Assembly (NCBI RefSeq): GCF_005405465.1
Contig: NZ_BJEC01000010.1
Coordinates: forward strand, 1 to 64,000
Reading direction: 5' to 3'
DNA: 64,000 bases
DNA from: Weissella thailandensis
GTDB taxonomy: Bacteria > Bacillota > Bacilli > Lactobacillales > Lactobacillaceae
The notes beneath the pieces were generated by a model. It was not told where the DNA came from. It worked only from the letters and a program-made list of their open reading frames with translations, and did no database searches. Positions 27,322-36,737 of this stretch are shown piece by piece. Every line of letters starts with the position of its first letter. The first letter of the stretch is position 1. The position numbers and the translations under genes were made by a program.

Positions 27322-27332
27322 AGGAAGAAAAA

Positions 27333-27722
27333 ATGAAAAAGACACTAGGAATCATTCAAGTATTAGCAATTTTGGTTATTGGTATCATGATTGGGGCTTT
27401 TGCGGAACGCAGTCATGCATTTGGCTACGCCGATAACACGCCGATTATTCCAAATGGTACTTATAAGACATCAAATGCGAATAAATGGCAAACCATGGAA
27501 GTTTCAGACTCTGAAGTCAAAGATGCAAAAGGTAAACATCTAGTAGTAGTCGATAATCGCTTTACTAATCGTACCCGTGGTCGCTTAGTTTTGGCTAGTC
27601 CTGATAAAGGTAATCGTTCATGGTCTTACTATATTGCTAAGGTAAAAGAAGGTTGGCGGGTAAGTCCAATCATTAATGGTGAACCTGACCATGATTCGGA
27701 CTTCATTGTTTACGTCAATTAA
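27333..27722 (+). CDS. Small secreted or membrane-anchored protein, function unknown
   Basis: The 129-residue protein starts with a hydrophobic helix (about residues 5-25; signal peptide or anchor, AFAERSHA) and continues as a small beta-rich domain (YKTSNANKWQTMEVSDSEVK, TRGRLVLASPDKGNRSWSYY). No family recognised. It sits inside the wall operon, 11 bases after tagG, with AGGAAG upstream of the ATG. Confidence 0.65.
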   Translation: MKKTLGIIQVLAILVIGIMIGAFAERSHAFGYADNTPIIPNGTYKTSNANKWQTMEVSDSEVKDAKGKHLVVVDNRFTNRTRGRLVLASPDKGNRSWSYYIAKVKEGWRVSPIINGEPDHDSDFIVYVN

Positions 27723-27741
27723 TGTAGAAGAAGTTCTCATA

Positions 27742-27758
27742 CCAGGATTAACTCCTGG
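27742..27758 (+). other. Small perfect hairpin inside the operon
   Basis: CCAGGA-TTAAC-TCCTGG can form a 6-bp stem in the 66-base gap. There is no T tract, so it is more likely an mRNA processing or stability element than a terminator. Confidence 0.4.
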
Positions 27759-27788
27759 ATACATATTAAAAATTAGAGGGATATTCAT

Positions 27789-28526
27789 ATGAGTAATCAA
27801 GTAAAAATCATTATTGATAAGTTAGGCGCTGATGAAGTTAAGACAATAAAACGTTATATAGATAATTTGCGTCAACTGATCGGTTCTGATTTTACATTGA
27901 CGATTTTAGATCCACGGTATAAAGGCGACTATAACCAGTTGATTAATGAGTATGAAAAGCTTTCGGGTGACTTCCCGAACATAAAGATTGAAAGTTTCTA
28001 TGTGTCACAATATTTGAAGAGCAATCGACGCGACAACGTCAATCAATTTACACAAGACTATATTGGCAACCAAAAATTTACTGTTAAAAAGAAAGGCGGC
28101 CAACGCCTTTTTATGCAAGATGGTGAAGTACGGATTGCCATCATTAATAATAAAGCTGGTAAAGTCACGGCGGTTGACTTTGCTAAGCCAGGTCAAAAGA
28201 AACCGCACCAACGTGTCTCGGTTAATGCTGCTGGTAATATTCAAGTGTTACGTCATTTTGATGATAAGACCCATTTGCCAGTTGTTGATGAGTATTTAGA
28301 CACGGACTTAAAGACACAGTTGACAGTCCATTTTGATGAGCGTGGTTTACGCTCAGATTATCAGCTAGTTGGTTGGGATGAACCCGTAGTATATAGCGAA
28401 GTCGATTTATATGAACAGTGGTTTAATCGTATTATTCAACCAGATGATTATGTGATTAATATGAATCGCCACTATGATGTGTTATTTGAACATCAGCATG
28501 ACGTGACCAAAGTCTTTCTAATGTAG
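27789..28526 (+). CDS. Protein resembling glycosyltransferase accessory (EBD-type) region, no catalytic domain seen
   Basis: The 245-residue protein has an alpha/beta N-terminal part (KIIIDKLGADEVKTIKRYID ... NIKIESFYVSQYL) and then a run of beta strands with repeated aromatic/acidic turns (VLRHFDDKTHLPVVDEYLD, LTVHFDERGLRSDYQL, WFNRIIQPDDYVI). This looks like the N-lobe plus beta-meander of GtfA-like GT4 enzymes that glycosylate wall polymers or adhesins, but the C-terminal nucleotide-sugar lobe is missing. It may be a partner subunit for the giant enzyme encoded next. Assignment is an inference from pattern only. Confidence 0.5.
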   Translation: MSNQVKIIIDKLGADEVKTIKRYIDNLRQLIGSDFTLTILDPRYKGDYNQLINEYEKLSGDFPNIKIESFYVSQYLKSNRRDNVNQFTQDYIGNQKFTVKKKGGQRLFMQDGEVRIAIINNKAGKVTAVDFAKPGQKKPHQRVSVNAAGNIQVLRHFDDKTHLPVVDEYLDTDLKTQLTVHFDERGLRSDYQLVGWDEPVVYSEVDLYEQWFNRIIQPDDYVINMNRHYDVLFEHQHDVTKVFLM

Positions 28527-28545
28527 TGATTGGGTGGCAATTGAG

Positions 28546-31500
28546 ATGGATTTGAAGAAAAAAGTAAAACGTGTTGCACATATTTCAGAGGTTGCCATGA
28601 CTTATCGGTACTCTGACTTGAAAAAAACACGCGAATATTATATACGCCATTATGATCAGGCTACGGTTGATGATCAGGTAGTATTGTACGAAGCCCGTGA
28701 TGGGCAGTCAATGACGGATTCCCCATTAGCAATTTTTCGTTATCTGAGTTCTCATGCACAGTATCAATATCTGCAACATGTGTGGGTCGTGACGGATGAC
28801 AGCCCAGAAAATCTGGCAAAAATGGTTGCGAATGTACCGTCTGATGTGCAGTCCAAAATTATTTGGGTGAAGCGCAATACGATTGCCTATGCGAAATGGT
28901 TACTAAAGGCAAAGTTTTTGATTACCAATTCAACATTTCAGTCGTTTTGGCATAAGAAGCCAGCGCAAGTTTATCTAAATACTTGGCATGGTACGCCGTT
29001 GAAATATATGGGTTATGATATTCCTGGTTCAAAGACTTCCTTAAAAAATGTGCAACGTAATTTATTAATGGCGAATTATATTATTTCACCGAACGCCCAT
29101 ACATCGCATGTGTTTTTAGATCGTTATAAATTAAATGGCTTGTACCAAGGCGAAGTGCTTGAGGGTGGCTATCCGCGGATTGATTTGACTTATGCGCATG
29201 AGCAAAAAAGTACTCTGGCATATTTGCAACAAAGTGGTGTGCAACTAGATTTAACGCAACTCATTGTCATGTACACACCAACCTGGAAGGGAACGTCAAT
29301 TACAAACCCATCTGGGAGCATTCAGCAAATTTATGAAGAGATTAAGCAATTAAAACAGTTAAATCCTGATAAAAATATTTTGGTTAAAGTACATCCATAT
29401 GCTTATCCATTGGCTAAACGTCATGAAGGGTTACGCCCATATTTAGTGCCGGATGAAATGGATGCTAACTTGATTTTAGGAATCACTGATGTCTTGATTA
29501 CTGATTATTCAAGTATTTTCTTTGATTATTTAGTGACTGATAAACCAGTTATTTTCTATGCTTGGGACCATGAATTATATAGTAGTTATCGTGGCATGTA
29601 TTTTGATGATAATGAGTTACCTGGTCCAATTTTAGATGATATTGAATCAGTAGGACATGCATTGCAGCATACTAATCAAATTAGTGAACATTATCAGCAC
29701 AAATATCAACAAATTAAAGAAAAAGTTGTCCCATACGATGATGGTCAAGTCACTACTCGCATCGTTCAAACAGTCTTTAATCAACAAACAGTGTCAGGTG
29801 TAAAGCATATCCCAGCAAGTGGCTTGGATAAGACAAAATTGCTGATTTATCCCGGTGGTATGGGAAATAATGGGATTACGACTAGTGCCATCAATTTAAG
29901 TCATCATATTGATTATGATAAATACGATGTGACATATTTGTTGTGGGACAACGATAATGAAGAAATTATCAATAACGTTGCGCAGTTAGATGAACATGTG
30001 CGCATTATGTACCGCTTTGGGGTCACTGCCTTAACCCGTCCGGAACATCGACAAGACCGTTATGTCAGTGAACATGGAATCAAACGTTGGTCTGATACGA
30101 ATATTCCAAAAATTGGTTACCAACGTGAAGCAGATCGATTATTTAATAGTGTTCAATTTGATACATTGGTTGACTTTTCGGGATACTCATTTAACGGCTC
30201 AAAGCTATTTGCGGTCATGCCTAGAAAGCAATTGGTTGTTTATCAACATAATGATTTATACACCGATTCACAGAAAGTAATTAATGGTAAGCAAGTGCAT
30301 GCCAAGAAGTTAGGCGCTTTATTTACGCTCTATCAAGTTTTCGATAAAATCGTTTCTGTTTCGGAAACTTTAAAGCAAATCAATGAGAAGAAGCTGTCAG
30401 AATATGTTCGGCCAGAACAAATGGTGGCAGTGCCAAATTCATTGACGCTACCTACAGAGGTAGATCAGCAAGCAGATAATTTACCTGTTATTGAAGATTA
30501 TCAAGCGGCTGCAACTATGCGTGTACAGGATGTTGAGATGTATATGTCTTTGGCGGATATTGCACAGGGTGTAACCGTTATTAAAGCAGTCAATCGTAAT
30601 GATCATATTCGTGTTCTTGGGCGAGCCCGCATTAATCAGCAAACATTCTACAAGCTTGCGATAAATGACTTACCAAGTGGTTGGGTTGCTGCAAAGTATG
30701 TCGATGTTCAGGAAGTTAATGAATTATTGTACCAAGAACCAGCTCATCAAATTGGTTGGGTGTATAACAATAAGCGACGTCTGTTCCAGACACCATATTT
30801 AAAAGGTGAAGATACTAGTGATGTCATTGGCCAGGCAAAATGGTTAAACCATACTTTTGTCAAAATTGTTGCACAAGCTGAAACGGGGGATGGTCGATAT
30901 TACCAAGTCCAGCTACCAAAAAGTCAGCAATTAGCTTGGTTAAAGGCGTCAAGCATCTTACCGATGCAGTCCGCATCGAAGTTTGCCTTTTATCAATGGT
31001 TATGGAACAGAATGTCTAATAAAGTTACTGAACAAGTATATAATGTTGGTGTCAAACAACTATTTATGATTAATCATGAGGTTGTCTTGACTAATCAACC
31101 ATTAGGGTTGGGTAAACGCGGGATTAAACAACGCCAGTTAAAAACGGTTAATAGACTTTATTTAGCAACGGCATTCGCCCAAACGACGACAGGTAATTAT
31201 TACCGAGTGAAAGTCGGTCAAAAACAATGGTGGCTTGCTGAAAAAGATATGAATAAACAATCTATTGATGTGTTACTGACGAATAACTATCACGTCAATT
31301 TGAGTGACTATCTAGATGTACCTGTTAACCAATCATTAATTTTTAACCGGACCAGTGAACAGATGATTCGTTTACATTTCAATACTTTACCGGATGATTT
31401 GGTAATGGTGGCTGGTTATCGAACTACCCTGTTAGTTGATAATCAATCAGTTTATCAACTATACTCTGAAAAGTTTGATGAGTCGGTGATGGTACCAGTA

Positions 31501-32535
31501 AATGAGGTATTTGTGTTAGATACGACACACTTTGATGAGGTGTATGCTGTCAGCGGGGACATCATGGTTGCTTATCAATCAATGTTATTAAGTCAGGAGC
31601 AACAACAGATAGTGGTGACAAATCATATTGTGGAATTAGCTCGGGTATGGAATTGGCAAACGCAAGCGTTTATGATTTATGGTCAGTTGGATAATCAATA
31701 TGGTTGGTTTGATGAATCGGTATTAACAAATGATCATATGAAACCACTGTCTGTGCAAGAAAAAATGCTACCTGATGAACAATCAGGTGTGAAACTAGCA
31801 GCTGATGTGTTGCCGGTTGATGAGATTCAACCAGTTTCTAAAATTGACCAACCATGGATTACACGAAAAATTTCTGTATGGGATGATGATAAACATTACA
31901 CACAATTGCTTCGACAAAATGGACAAACTATTTTGCTGTCCGATACTGGGGATGCAGTATTAGCTGCGGATGTCCAACAGGCAGTTTCAGACTCTTTGCT
32001 GTATCAAAATGGTCGTCAGTGGGCGACGTATAGTCATTTTGTTTTTGTGGCTGTTGGTCGTTTGTCACCTGAAAAGAATCAAACAATGCTATTAGATGCT
32101 TTTGCAAGGGTTTATGCAAAACATCCAGAGGCTGAGTTAATTATCATTGGTGATGGCGTTATCCGTGATGAATTGGAGAATAAAGCTATGCAGTTGGGTA
32201 TTGCCAATGTTGTCCTATTTACTGGGCAAGTTGATAATCCTGCGGACTACTTGGCATTGGCCGATGTTTTCGTACATCCATCACTTTATGAAGGTCAACC
32301 AATGGTTTTGCTAGAAGCTTTAATGCAGCAACGGTTAATTGTGGCAACTAATATTGCGGCGAATGTTGGTGTGATAGGTAACCAAGAGTATGGTTTAGTA
32401 ACGCAGGATGTGACTGCAACTTCATTTGCGCAATTAATGTTGTTTACCATAGAGAATCAGACTAAATTAGAAAAATTTGATATTAACGTTTATCAAGAAC
32501 AGGCGCGCCAAGCGTTTAATGCTATACTGAAATAA
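28546..32535 (+). CDS. Giant TagF-type glycerophosphotransferase / GT4 glycosyltransferase fusion with internal SH3-like modules
   Basis: In this 1329-residue protein residues ~1-420 are a CDP-glycerol glycerophosphotransferase domain (TWHGTPLKYMG, KVHPYAY, LITDYSSIFFDYL). Residues ~426-630 are the N-lobe of a GT4 enzyme (LLIYPGGMGNNGITT ... VSVSETLKQIN). Residues ~655-1105 are a run of SH3/GW-like modules, each closing with a Trp-containing turn (SGWVAAKYVDV, LAWLKASSIL, WWLAEKDM, YGWFDESVL). The GT4 C-lobe follows from ~1160 (VAVGRLSPEKNQ, EGQPMVLLEAL). The modules are therefore inserted between the two lobes. It should extend and glycosylate a glycerol-phosphate polymer. ATG chosen with GGGTGG upstream. 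Confidence 0.85.
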   Translation: MDLKKKVKRVAHISEVAMTYRYSDLKKTREYYIRHYDQATVDDQVVLYEARDGQSMTDSPLAIFRYLSSHAQYQYLQHVWVVTDDSPENLAKMVANVPSDVQSKIIWVKRNTIAYAKWLLKAKFLITNSTFQSFWHKKPAQVYLNTWHGTPLKYMGYDIPGSKTSLKNVQRNLLMANYIISPNAHTSHVFLDRYKLNGLYQGEVLEGGYPRIDLTYAHEQKSTLAYLQQSGVQLDLTQLIVMYTPTWKGTSITNPSGSIQQIYEEIKQLKQLNPDKNILVKVHPYAYPLAKRHEGLRPYLVPDEMDANLILGITDVLITDYSSIFFDYLVTDKPVIFYAWDHELYSSYRGMYFDDNELPGPILDDIESVGHALQHTNQISEHYQHKYQQIKEKVVPYDDGQVTTRIVQTVFNQQTVSGVKHIPASGLDKTKLLIYPGGMGNNGITTSAINLSHHIDYDKYDVTYLLWDNDNEEIINNVAQLDEHVRIMYRFGVTALTRPEHRQDRYVSEHGIKRWSDTNIPKIGYQREADRLFNSVQFDTLVDFSGYSFNGSKLFAVMPRKQLVVYQHNDLYTDSQKVINGKQVHAKKLGALFTLYQVFDKIVSVSETLKQINEKKLSEYVRPEQMVAVPNSLTLPTEVDQQADNLPVIEDYQAAATMRVQDVEMYMSLADIAQGVTVIKAVNRNDHIRVLGRARINQQTFYKLAINDLPSGWVAAKYVDVQEVNELLYQEPAHQIGWVYNNKRRLFQTPYLKGEDTSDVIGQAKWLNHTFVKIVAQAETGDGRYYQVQLPKSQQLAWLKASSILPMQSASKFAFYQWLWNRMSNKVTEQVYNVGVKQLFMINHEVVLTNQPLGLGKRGIKQRQLKTVNRLYLATAFAQTTTGNYYRVKVGQKQWWLAEKDMNKQSIDVLLTNNYHVNLSDYLDVPVNQSLIFNRTSEQMIRLHFNTLPDDLVMVAGYRTTLLVDNQSVYQLYSEKFDESVMVPVNEVFVLDTTHFDEVYAVSGDIMVAYQSMLLSQEQQQIVVTNHIVELARVWNWQTQAFMIYGQLDNQYGWFDESVLTNDHMKPLSVQEKMLPDEQSGVKLAADVLPVDEIQPVSKIDQPWITRKISVWDDDKHYTQLLRQNGQTILLSDTGDAVLAADVQQAVSDSLLYQNGRQWATYSHFVFVAVGRLSPEKNQTMLLDAFARVYAKHPEAELIIIGDGVIRDELENKAMQLGIANVVLFTGQVDNPADYLALADVFVHPSLYEGQPMVLLEALMQQRLIVATNIAANVGVIGNQEYGLVTQDVTATSFAQLMLFTIENQTKLEKFDINVYQEQARQAFNAILK

Positions 32536-32560
32536 TAAATACTAATAGGAGTTAGAAATT

Positions 32561-33007
32561 ATGAAAAGAATTATTACTTATGGAACGTTTGACATGTTGC
32601 ACTATGGTCACATCAATTTATTGCGTCGGGCAAAGCAATTAGGTGACTATTTAATTGTCGTTCTGTCATCTGATGAGTTTAATTGGGATTCAAAGCAAAA
32701 GAAAACGTATTTTTCTTATGAAAAGCGTAAGCAATTATTAGAAGCTATCCGTTACGTTGACTTGGTTATTCCAGAGAATAGTTGGGATCAAAAAGTTTCT
32801 GATATGAAAGAGTATCATGTGGATACTTTAGTTATGGGGGATGACTGGGCAGGTAAGTTTGACTTTATTGAAGAGCAAACAGACACAGAAGTCGTTTACT
32901 TACCACGTACGCCAGAAATTTCAACATCACAAATCAAAGATGACCTAAATAAAAAGAAATTGGCCACAAGTGTGGATACCTCAAAAATTGATGTTTCAGG
33001 GAACTAG
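32561..33007 (+). CDS. tagD: Glycerol-3-phosphate cytidylyltransferase
   Basis: TagD makes CDP-glycerol, the donor for all glycerophosphotransferases in this window. The cytidylyltransferase signature GTFDMLHYGHINLLRRAK (HxGH) is at the N-terminus, with RTPEISTSQIK, the conserved ISTS-x-IK motif, near the end. At 148 residues it is slightly longer than the usual ~130 because of a Lys/Ser-rich tail. TAGGAG precedes the ATG. Confidence 0.96.
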   Translation: MKRIITYGTFDMLHYGHINLLRRAKQLGDYLIVVLSSDEFNWDSKQKKTYFSYEKRKQLLEAIRYVDLVIPENSWDQKVSDMKEYHVDTLVMGDDWAGKFDFIEEQTDTEVVYLPRTPEISTSQIKDDLNKKKLATSVDTSKIDVSGN

Positions 33008-33042
33008 TCGCTAAATAACCAGTAGTAGGGAAGATAACTCGT

Positions 33043-34275
33043 ATGACAGTTAAAAGCAAAGTAAAACGGTTTTTGAAGTATTTGCATATTGGGAAGTCAA
33101 CTAATGACTGGACGGATAAAAATGTTATTGTTTTTGGTGATAGTATTGTTGCCGGCCAAGAGTTAGTGCGTGAAGAAACACCGTATCGTGATGCGGTATA
33201 TGCAAAACTAGCCTCATATTATTTGCGTGCCCATAAGTTAGAAAACTTTGCCGAAACTGGTACGGGGCAGTTTAAAGGCCAACACAATCTTGACCAGCTA
33301 GCTGGTTGGACGCACAGTTTTGAAGGTAGTATTCAGCATTATTGCCAAGACATTCGTCAGGCTGATGTGATGTTGATTGCTTATGGTAACAACGATTGGA
33401 AACAACCTAATCCGGATGGCTCATTGCATACATTAGAAGAAGTTAAAATGAAATTGCGTGAGAACATCCAGCGAATTAGGCGACTTAATCATCATATTCA
33501 ATTAGTGGGTGTTTTAGAAACGTTAGCATTTCGTAAGCACAAGCCTGCTTGGCATTTAGAAGGGCCTAATGGTTTTACTTATGAAGAAATGGTATCAGCA
33601 TTTATTGAAGTGTACCAAGAACTTCAGGTGCCGATATTTGATATCCGTGATTATCACTTAGGTAACCATATGGACGAGTATGTTGATGATCGCGATCATT
33701 TTACTTTATCAGTGCATAAACAGATTGCTAAGTGTTTGACAGATTTTGTAAGGCATGGTTATCAATCGCCAACACAACGTTTTGGGGAAACTGTGAAATT
33801 TATTTTTACAGAGAATTTGTTTGAAGATTCGCAAATGCGTTGGGAGTTATTTAAGCAGATTAGAAACCAAGCTGAGCAAGGGCGACGTTCTGAGGTATTA
33901 TGGTTTGGATTATCGGAAAAATATCAATCACAATTGGATAAATTATTTTCGGAAAATGAATTACCAGCTGATTTGAAGATAACTAATATTTATCAATATT
34001 ATGCGGCACCATTAAGGTATTCTGAAAAGGTAGACGATTTATCCTTGAAAGAAGGAAAGCTGTTTAATCAAAATAGCGTAGACTTTATCAAGTTAGATGG
34101 TGATAAAATTTTTTTAAAGCAACTAGATACTACTAAATGGTCTAATGGTATGACCAAAGATTATTTTAATAACATGTGGCTTCAACACTATATTTCGTTA
34201 AAAGATGAAGTGTTTCTAGTGGAGGAAAACAAATTAAAGAGTGTTAACCCGTTAAATTTGTACGATATAACGTAG
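33043..34275 (+). CDS. SGNH/GDSL hydrolase with C-terminal extension
   Basis: Residues ~27-240 form an SGNH hydrolase: block I FGDSIVAGQ with Ser34, a Gly block around ETGTGQFKGQ, YGNNDW for the Asn block, and DDRDHFTLS with the Asp-x-x-His pair. Such enzymes in wall operons add or remove acyl groups. The last ~160 residues (from RFGETVKFIFTENLF) are of no family I recognise. Base composition becomes more AT-rich within this 3' third, so the edge of the acquired block may lie inside the gene. Confidence 0.85.
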   Translation: MTVKSKVKRFLKYLHIGKSTNDWTDKNVIVFGDSIVAGQELVREETPYRDAVYAKLASYYLRAHKLENFAETGTGQFKGQHNLDQLAGWTHSFEGSIQHYCQDIRQADVMLIAYGNNDWKQPNPDGSLHTLEEVKMKLRENIQRIRRLNHHIQLVGVLETLAFRKHKPAWHLEGPNGFTYEEMVSAFIEVYQELQVPIFDIRDYHLGNHMDEYVDDRDHFTLSVHKQIAKCLTDFVRHGYQSPTQRFGETVKFIFTENLFEDSQMRWELFKQIRNQAEQGRRSEVLWFGLSEKYQSQLDKLFSENELPADLKITNIYQYYAAPLRYSEKVDDLSLKEGKLFNQNSVDFIKLDGDKIFLKQLDTTKWSNGMTKDYFNNMWLQHYISLKDEVFLVEENKLKSVNPLNLYDIT

Positions 34276-34291
34276 GAAGAGGAATAGATAA

Positions 34292-34729
34292 ATGAGATTT
34301 TTTTCTGAAAATGACCAAGATATAAAACTTAAGAAAACTAAAAATTTACCAGGATTTGAAATAACTTTAACAGAAAATTTGAGTATAAAATCTCAAATTA
34401 ATAATCCCTTTTTTACAGGACTAAGGGGAATGAATATCATTCAGCTACCTAAGAAAATGAAGGGGTTTCGTGATAATCCGGATTTGCAAAACTTGCTGGA
34501 ACCGGTAAAAGTTCGAACAGGCATTAAGGCAGATTTAAATGATTCACAATTTTTGATTTTTCAACCTAATTTGGAATTTTTAAGGGCTCATAAGTTATGG
34601 GCAAATAATCAAATTTTTGGACATGATGAGGAAATAGTTCCAACTATTCTTAATTATGGATTTCATGATGTAACTTTAACTAAGGATATGGTAATAGGTA
34701 ATATTATTGTTTTGAATGCCATTGTTTAG
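34292..34729 (+). CDS. Small protein with possible dUTPase-like beta fold
   Basis: The 145-residue protein has no clear family. Its second half (VRTGIKADLNDSQFLIFQPN, then ANNQIFGHDEEIVPTI, then LNYGFHDVTLTKDMVIGNII) follows the order of strands in trimeric dUTPases (TGIK..., then the loop with the substrate Asp, then N-x-G...TI-x-x-G-x-x-I-x-x), but the diagnostic SGLA/SxG and GxIDxxY motifs are degenerate. It could be a sugar-nucleotide-binding relative or unrelated. It opens the AT-rich stretch and is followed by a GT4 gene. Confidence 0.4.
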   Translation: MRFFSENDQDIKLKKTKNLPGFEITLTENLSIKSQINNPFFTGLRGMNIIQLPKKMKGFRDNPDLQNLLEPVKVRTGIKADLNDSQFLIFQPNLEFLRAHKLWANNQIFGHDEEIVPTILNYGFHDVTLTKDMVIGNIIVLNAIV

Positions 34730-34760
34730 ATTCCTTTCAGTTAAGGAGGTTGGGCTGAAT

Positions 34761-36248
34761 ATGAGAAAAATTTTTTTTATAACTAGTACTTTACCCAAAA
34801 TTCATGGGGGTAGAACTAAGTCGTTATTACAAAGGGCACATTTATTAAATCAAAAGGGAATTGATATAACAATTGTTTCGACTAATTATAATTCGGAATA
34901 TGAAGAAACGTACTCTTTTTTTAGAGAACAAAATCGAGTATTGGGTAATACTTCCTTTGAAAATATTTATGATTATTATAAGCAAAAAAATAGTACGAAA
35001 AATGTTAAAGTGACTTGGAAGGAAATGCTATCAAAATATGTTGGTGATTTTTCGGAATACGTAAAGGTTAAAAGATCATCGCAGAATGACCGTACTTATT
35101 TTTATAGAGATGGACTTCCTAATTTTGTGGTTAAAGGTCTTGACTCTGGAAACATTGAATTTTTTGCTTTATATAGAGATTGGAATTTTGAACCATTTAA
35201 AATTTTTTATGTTAATAATAATGGATTTGTTCATAAAATAGAGACTTTCGGCGAAAATAAGTCGAGAATTCTACAAGAATTTGTGACAGAGGAAGGTCTT
35301 AAGTATTTGTCGAAAACATTTAAGAATGGAAATACAGTTACAAGCATAAATCTAAACACTGCGTCTGAATCTGTTAATTTTTCGAATGAGAAAGAGCTAT
35401 TTTCATACTTTTTTGGTGATATCTTTTCAGAAAATGATGTTGTTGTCAACGATGCAAGGCTTTTAGATAAACCGTTACTCGAAAATAAGGTTGGAAAAAG
35501 AATTTTTCAATTACACAACCCACATTTAGAGGACCCTTTAGATACCTTATCAGGCATAAAACATTCCTTTAAGAATATTTTGAATGCAAATTTGCCTGAA
35601 AATAGTGTTATTGTCACTCTTACGCAGAAACAAAAATTAGATATTACTTCAGAAATTCCGAGTTTAAAAAATAAGATTGCTGTGATTCCTCATTCTACTA
35701 AAAAAACTAGGATTCAATATGATAAGAGAAAAAATCATTTTGGTGTCATATGCCGATTACATCCACAGAAAAATTTAAATGATGTGATTATGGCCTTTTA
35801 TTTGTTTGATCAGGAAATTAAGGGGTATTTCCTTGACATTTTTGGAGATGGGGAGAGTCGATCAGAATTAGAAAATCAAGTGAAAAAATTGGGATTGGAT
35901 AAAAAGGTAATTTTTCATGGCAATGTGCAGAATGTAAACAAAGCATATCAACAAATTTATGCATTGTTGATAACTTCTAATTTTGAAGGTTTCCCATTAA
36001 ATGCATTAGAGTCACTTTCTAACGGAACGCCTATCATTACTTATGAAGTGAATTATGGACCCACTGACATTGTAGACGAAAAAAGCGGATGGGTTGCAAA
36101 GTCACGTACTCCGGAAGAATTTAAAAGACAAATGATTAACGCTGTTAATAATCCTAAAAATACTTTAGAGGTTCAAGAAAGAGCATCTTACTTTTCTGAA
36201 GAAAACTTTGTTTCAAGATGGTTAGAGGTTATTGATCATGATAATTGA
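34761..36248 (+). CDS. GT4 glycosyltransferase, teichoic-acid glucosyltransferase-like
   Basis: The 495-residue protein has a GT-B C-lobe with VICRLHPQKNLNDV, IFGDGESRSELE and the catalytic ExxxxxxxE region NFEGFPLNALE, and an extended N-lobe holding a beta-rich insertion (~90-240), as in poly(glycerol-phosphate) alpha-glucosyltransferases (TagE-like) and GtfA-type enzymes. It likely adds sugar residues to the polymer in the cytosol. The start is the ATG with AAGGAGG 11 bases upstream; the longer frame upstream overlaps the preceding gene. Arg codons are mostly AGA, unlike the housekeeping genes. Confidence 0.85.
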   Translation: MRKIFFITSTLPKIHGGRTKSLLQRAHLLNQKGIDITIVSTNYNSEYEETYSFFREQNRVLGNTSFENIYDYYKQKNSTKNVKVTWKEMLSKYVGDFSEYVKVKRSSQNDRTYFYRDGLPNFVVKGLDSGNIEFFALYRDWNFEPFKIFYVNNNGFVHKIETFGENKSRILQEFVTEEGLKYLSKTFKNGNTVTSINLNTASESVNFSNEKELFSYFFGDIFSENDVVVNDARLLDKPLLENKVGKRIFQLHNPHLEDPLDTLSGIKHSFKNILNANLPENSVIVTLTQKQKLDITSEIPSLKNKIAVIPHSTKKTRIQYDKRKNHFGVICRLHPQKNLNDVIMAFYLFDQEIKGYFLDIFGDGESRSELENQVKKLGLDKKVIFHGNVQNVNKAYQQIYALLITSNFEGFPLNALESLSNGTPIITYEVNYGPTDIVDEKSGWVAKSRTPEEFKRQMINAVNNPKNTLEVQERASYFSEENFVSRWLEVIDHDN

Positions 36249-36735
36249 AAAATTTACTAGTTTACAGAAACTGAATGATAATATTTGGAAAGTTCAAAAC
36301 CAAGATAGTGATTTTTATGTGACTTTTTTGGATAGAACTTTCCCAAATTGGAATCGCTTTTCAATAAAAAAAGTCAAAGATAATTTATTATATTATGATG
36401 GAGAAAATTTAAAATTTAGTTTTCGCATTAATTTAGAAACAGGAATATTTAAGCATATAGATGTTTATTTAAGAAATGATATTAGGCCATATCGTCGAAT
36501 CTTTTTAACTAATGGTTTTATAAGAAAGATTCGATACTATGAATTCAATAGTTGGGTAAAAAATTATGATATCGTGGTGGGCAATAAGTTAAAGGCTATA
36601 TATACAATTGAATATTTTAATAGCGAGGAACGATACATAGATGATTATTATAAGCCAGGATCTTTATTTTATGATAAGGAAGACTTTTTAACGCATATGT
36701 TTTCAGAGAAATATAATCGAGGGGAGATTGGATAG
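36238..36735 (+). CDS. Hypothetical protein in the wall-polymer block
   Basis: The 165-residue protein, rich in aromatic and basic residues, has alternating strands with YD/FD turns (LLYYDGENLKFSFRINLETG, GFIRKIRYYEFNSW) that recall the beta-meander accessory part of GtfA-type glycosyltransferases. No catalytic motif is seen. It overlaps the preceding GT4 gene by 11 bases and ends two bases before the next gene, so it is tightly coupled; it may be a partner subunit. Confidence 0.55.
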   Translation: MIIEKFTSLQKLNDNIWKVQNQDSDFYVTFLDRTFPNWNRFSIKKVKDNLLYYDGENLKFSFRINLETGIFKHIDVYLRNDIRPYRRIFLTNGFIRKIRYYEFNSWVKNYDIVVGNKLKAIYTIEYFNSEERYIDDYYKPGSLFYDKEDFLTHMFSEKYNRGEIG

Positions 36736-36737
36736 TC

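Noticed and set aside
27742-27758. Terminator splitting the wall operon
   Set aside because: The stem is only 6 bp and lacks a T tract, and genes continue on the same strand without a new promoter that I can see.
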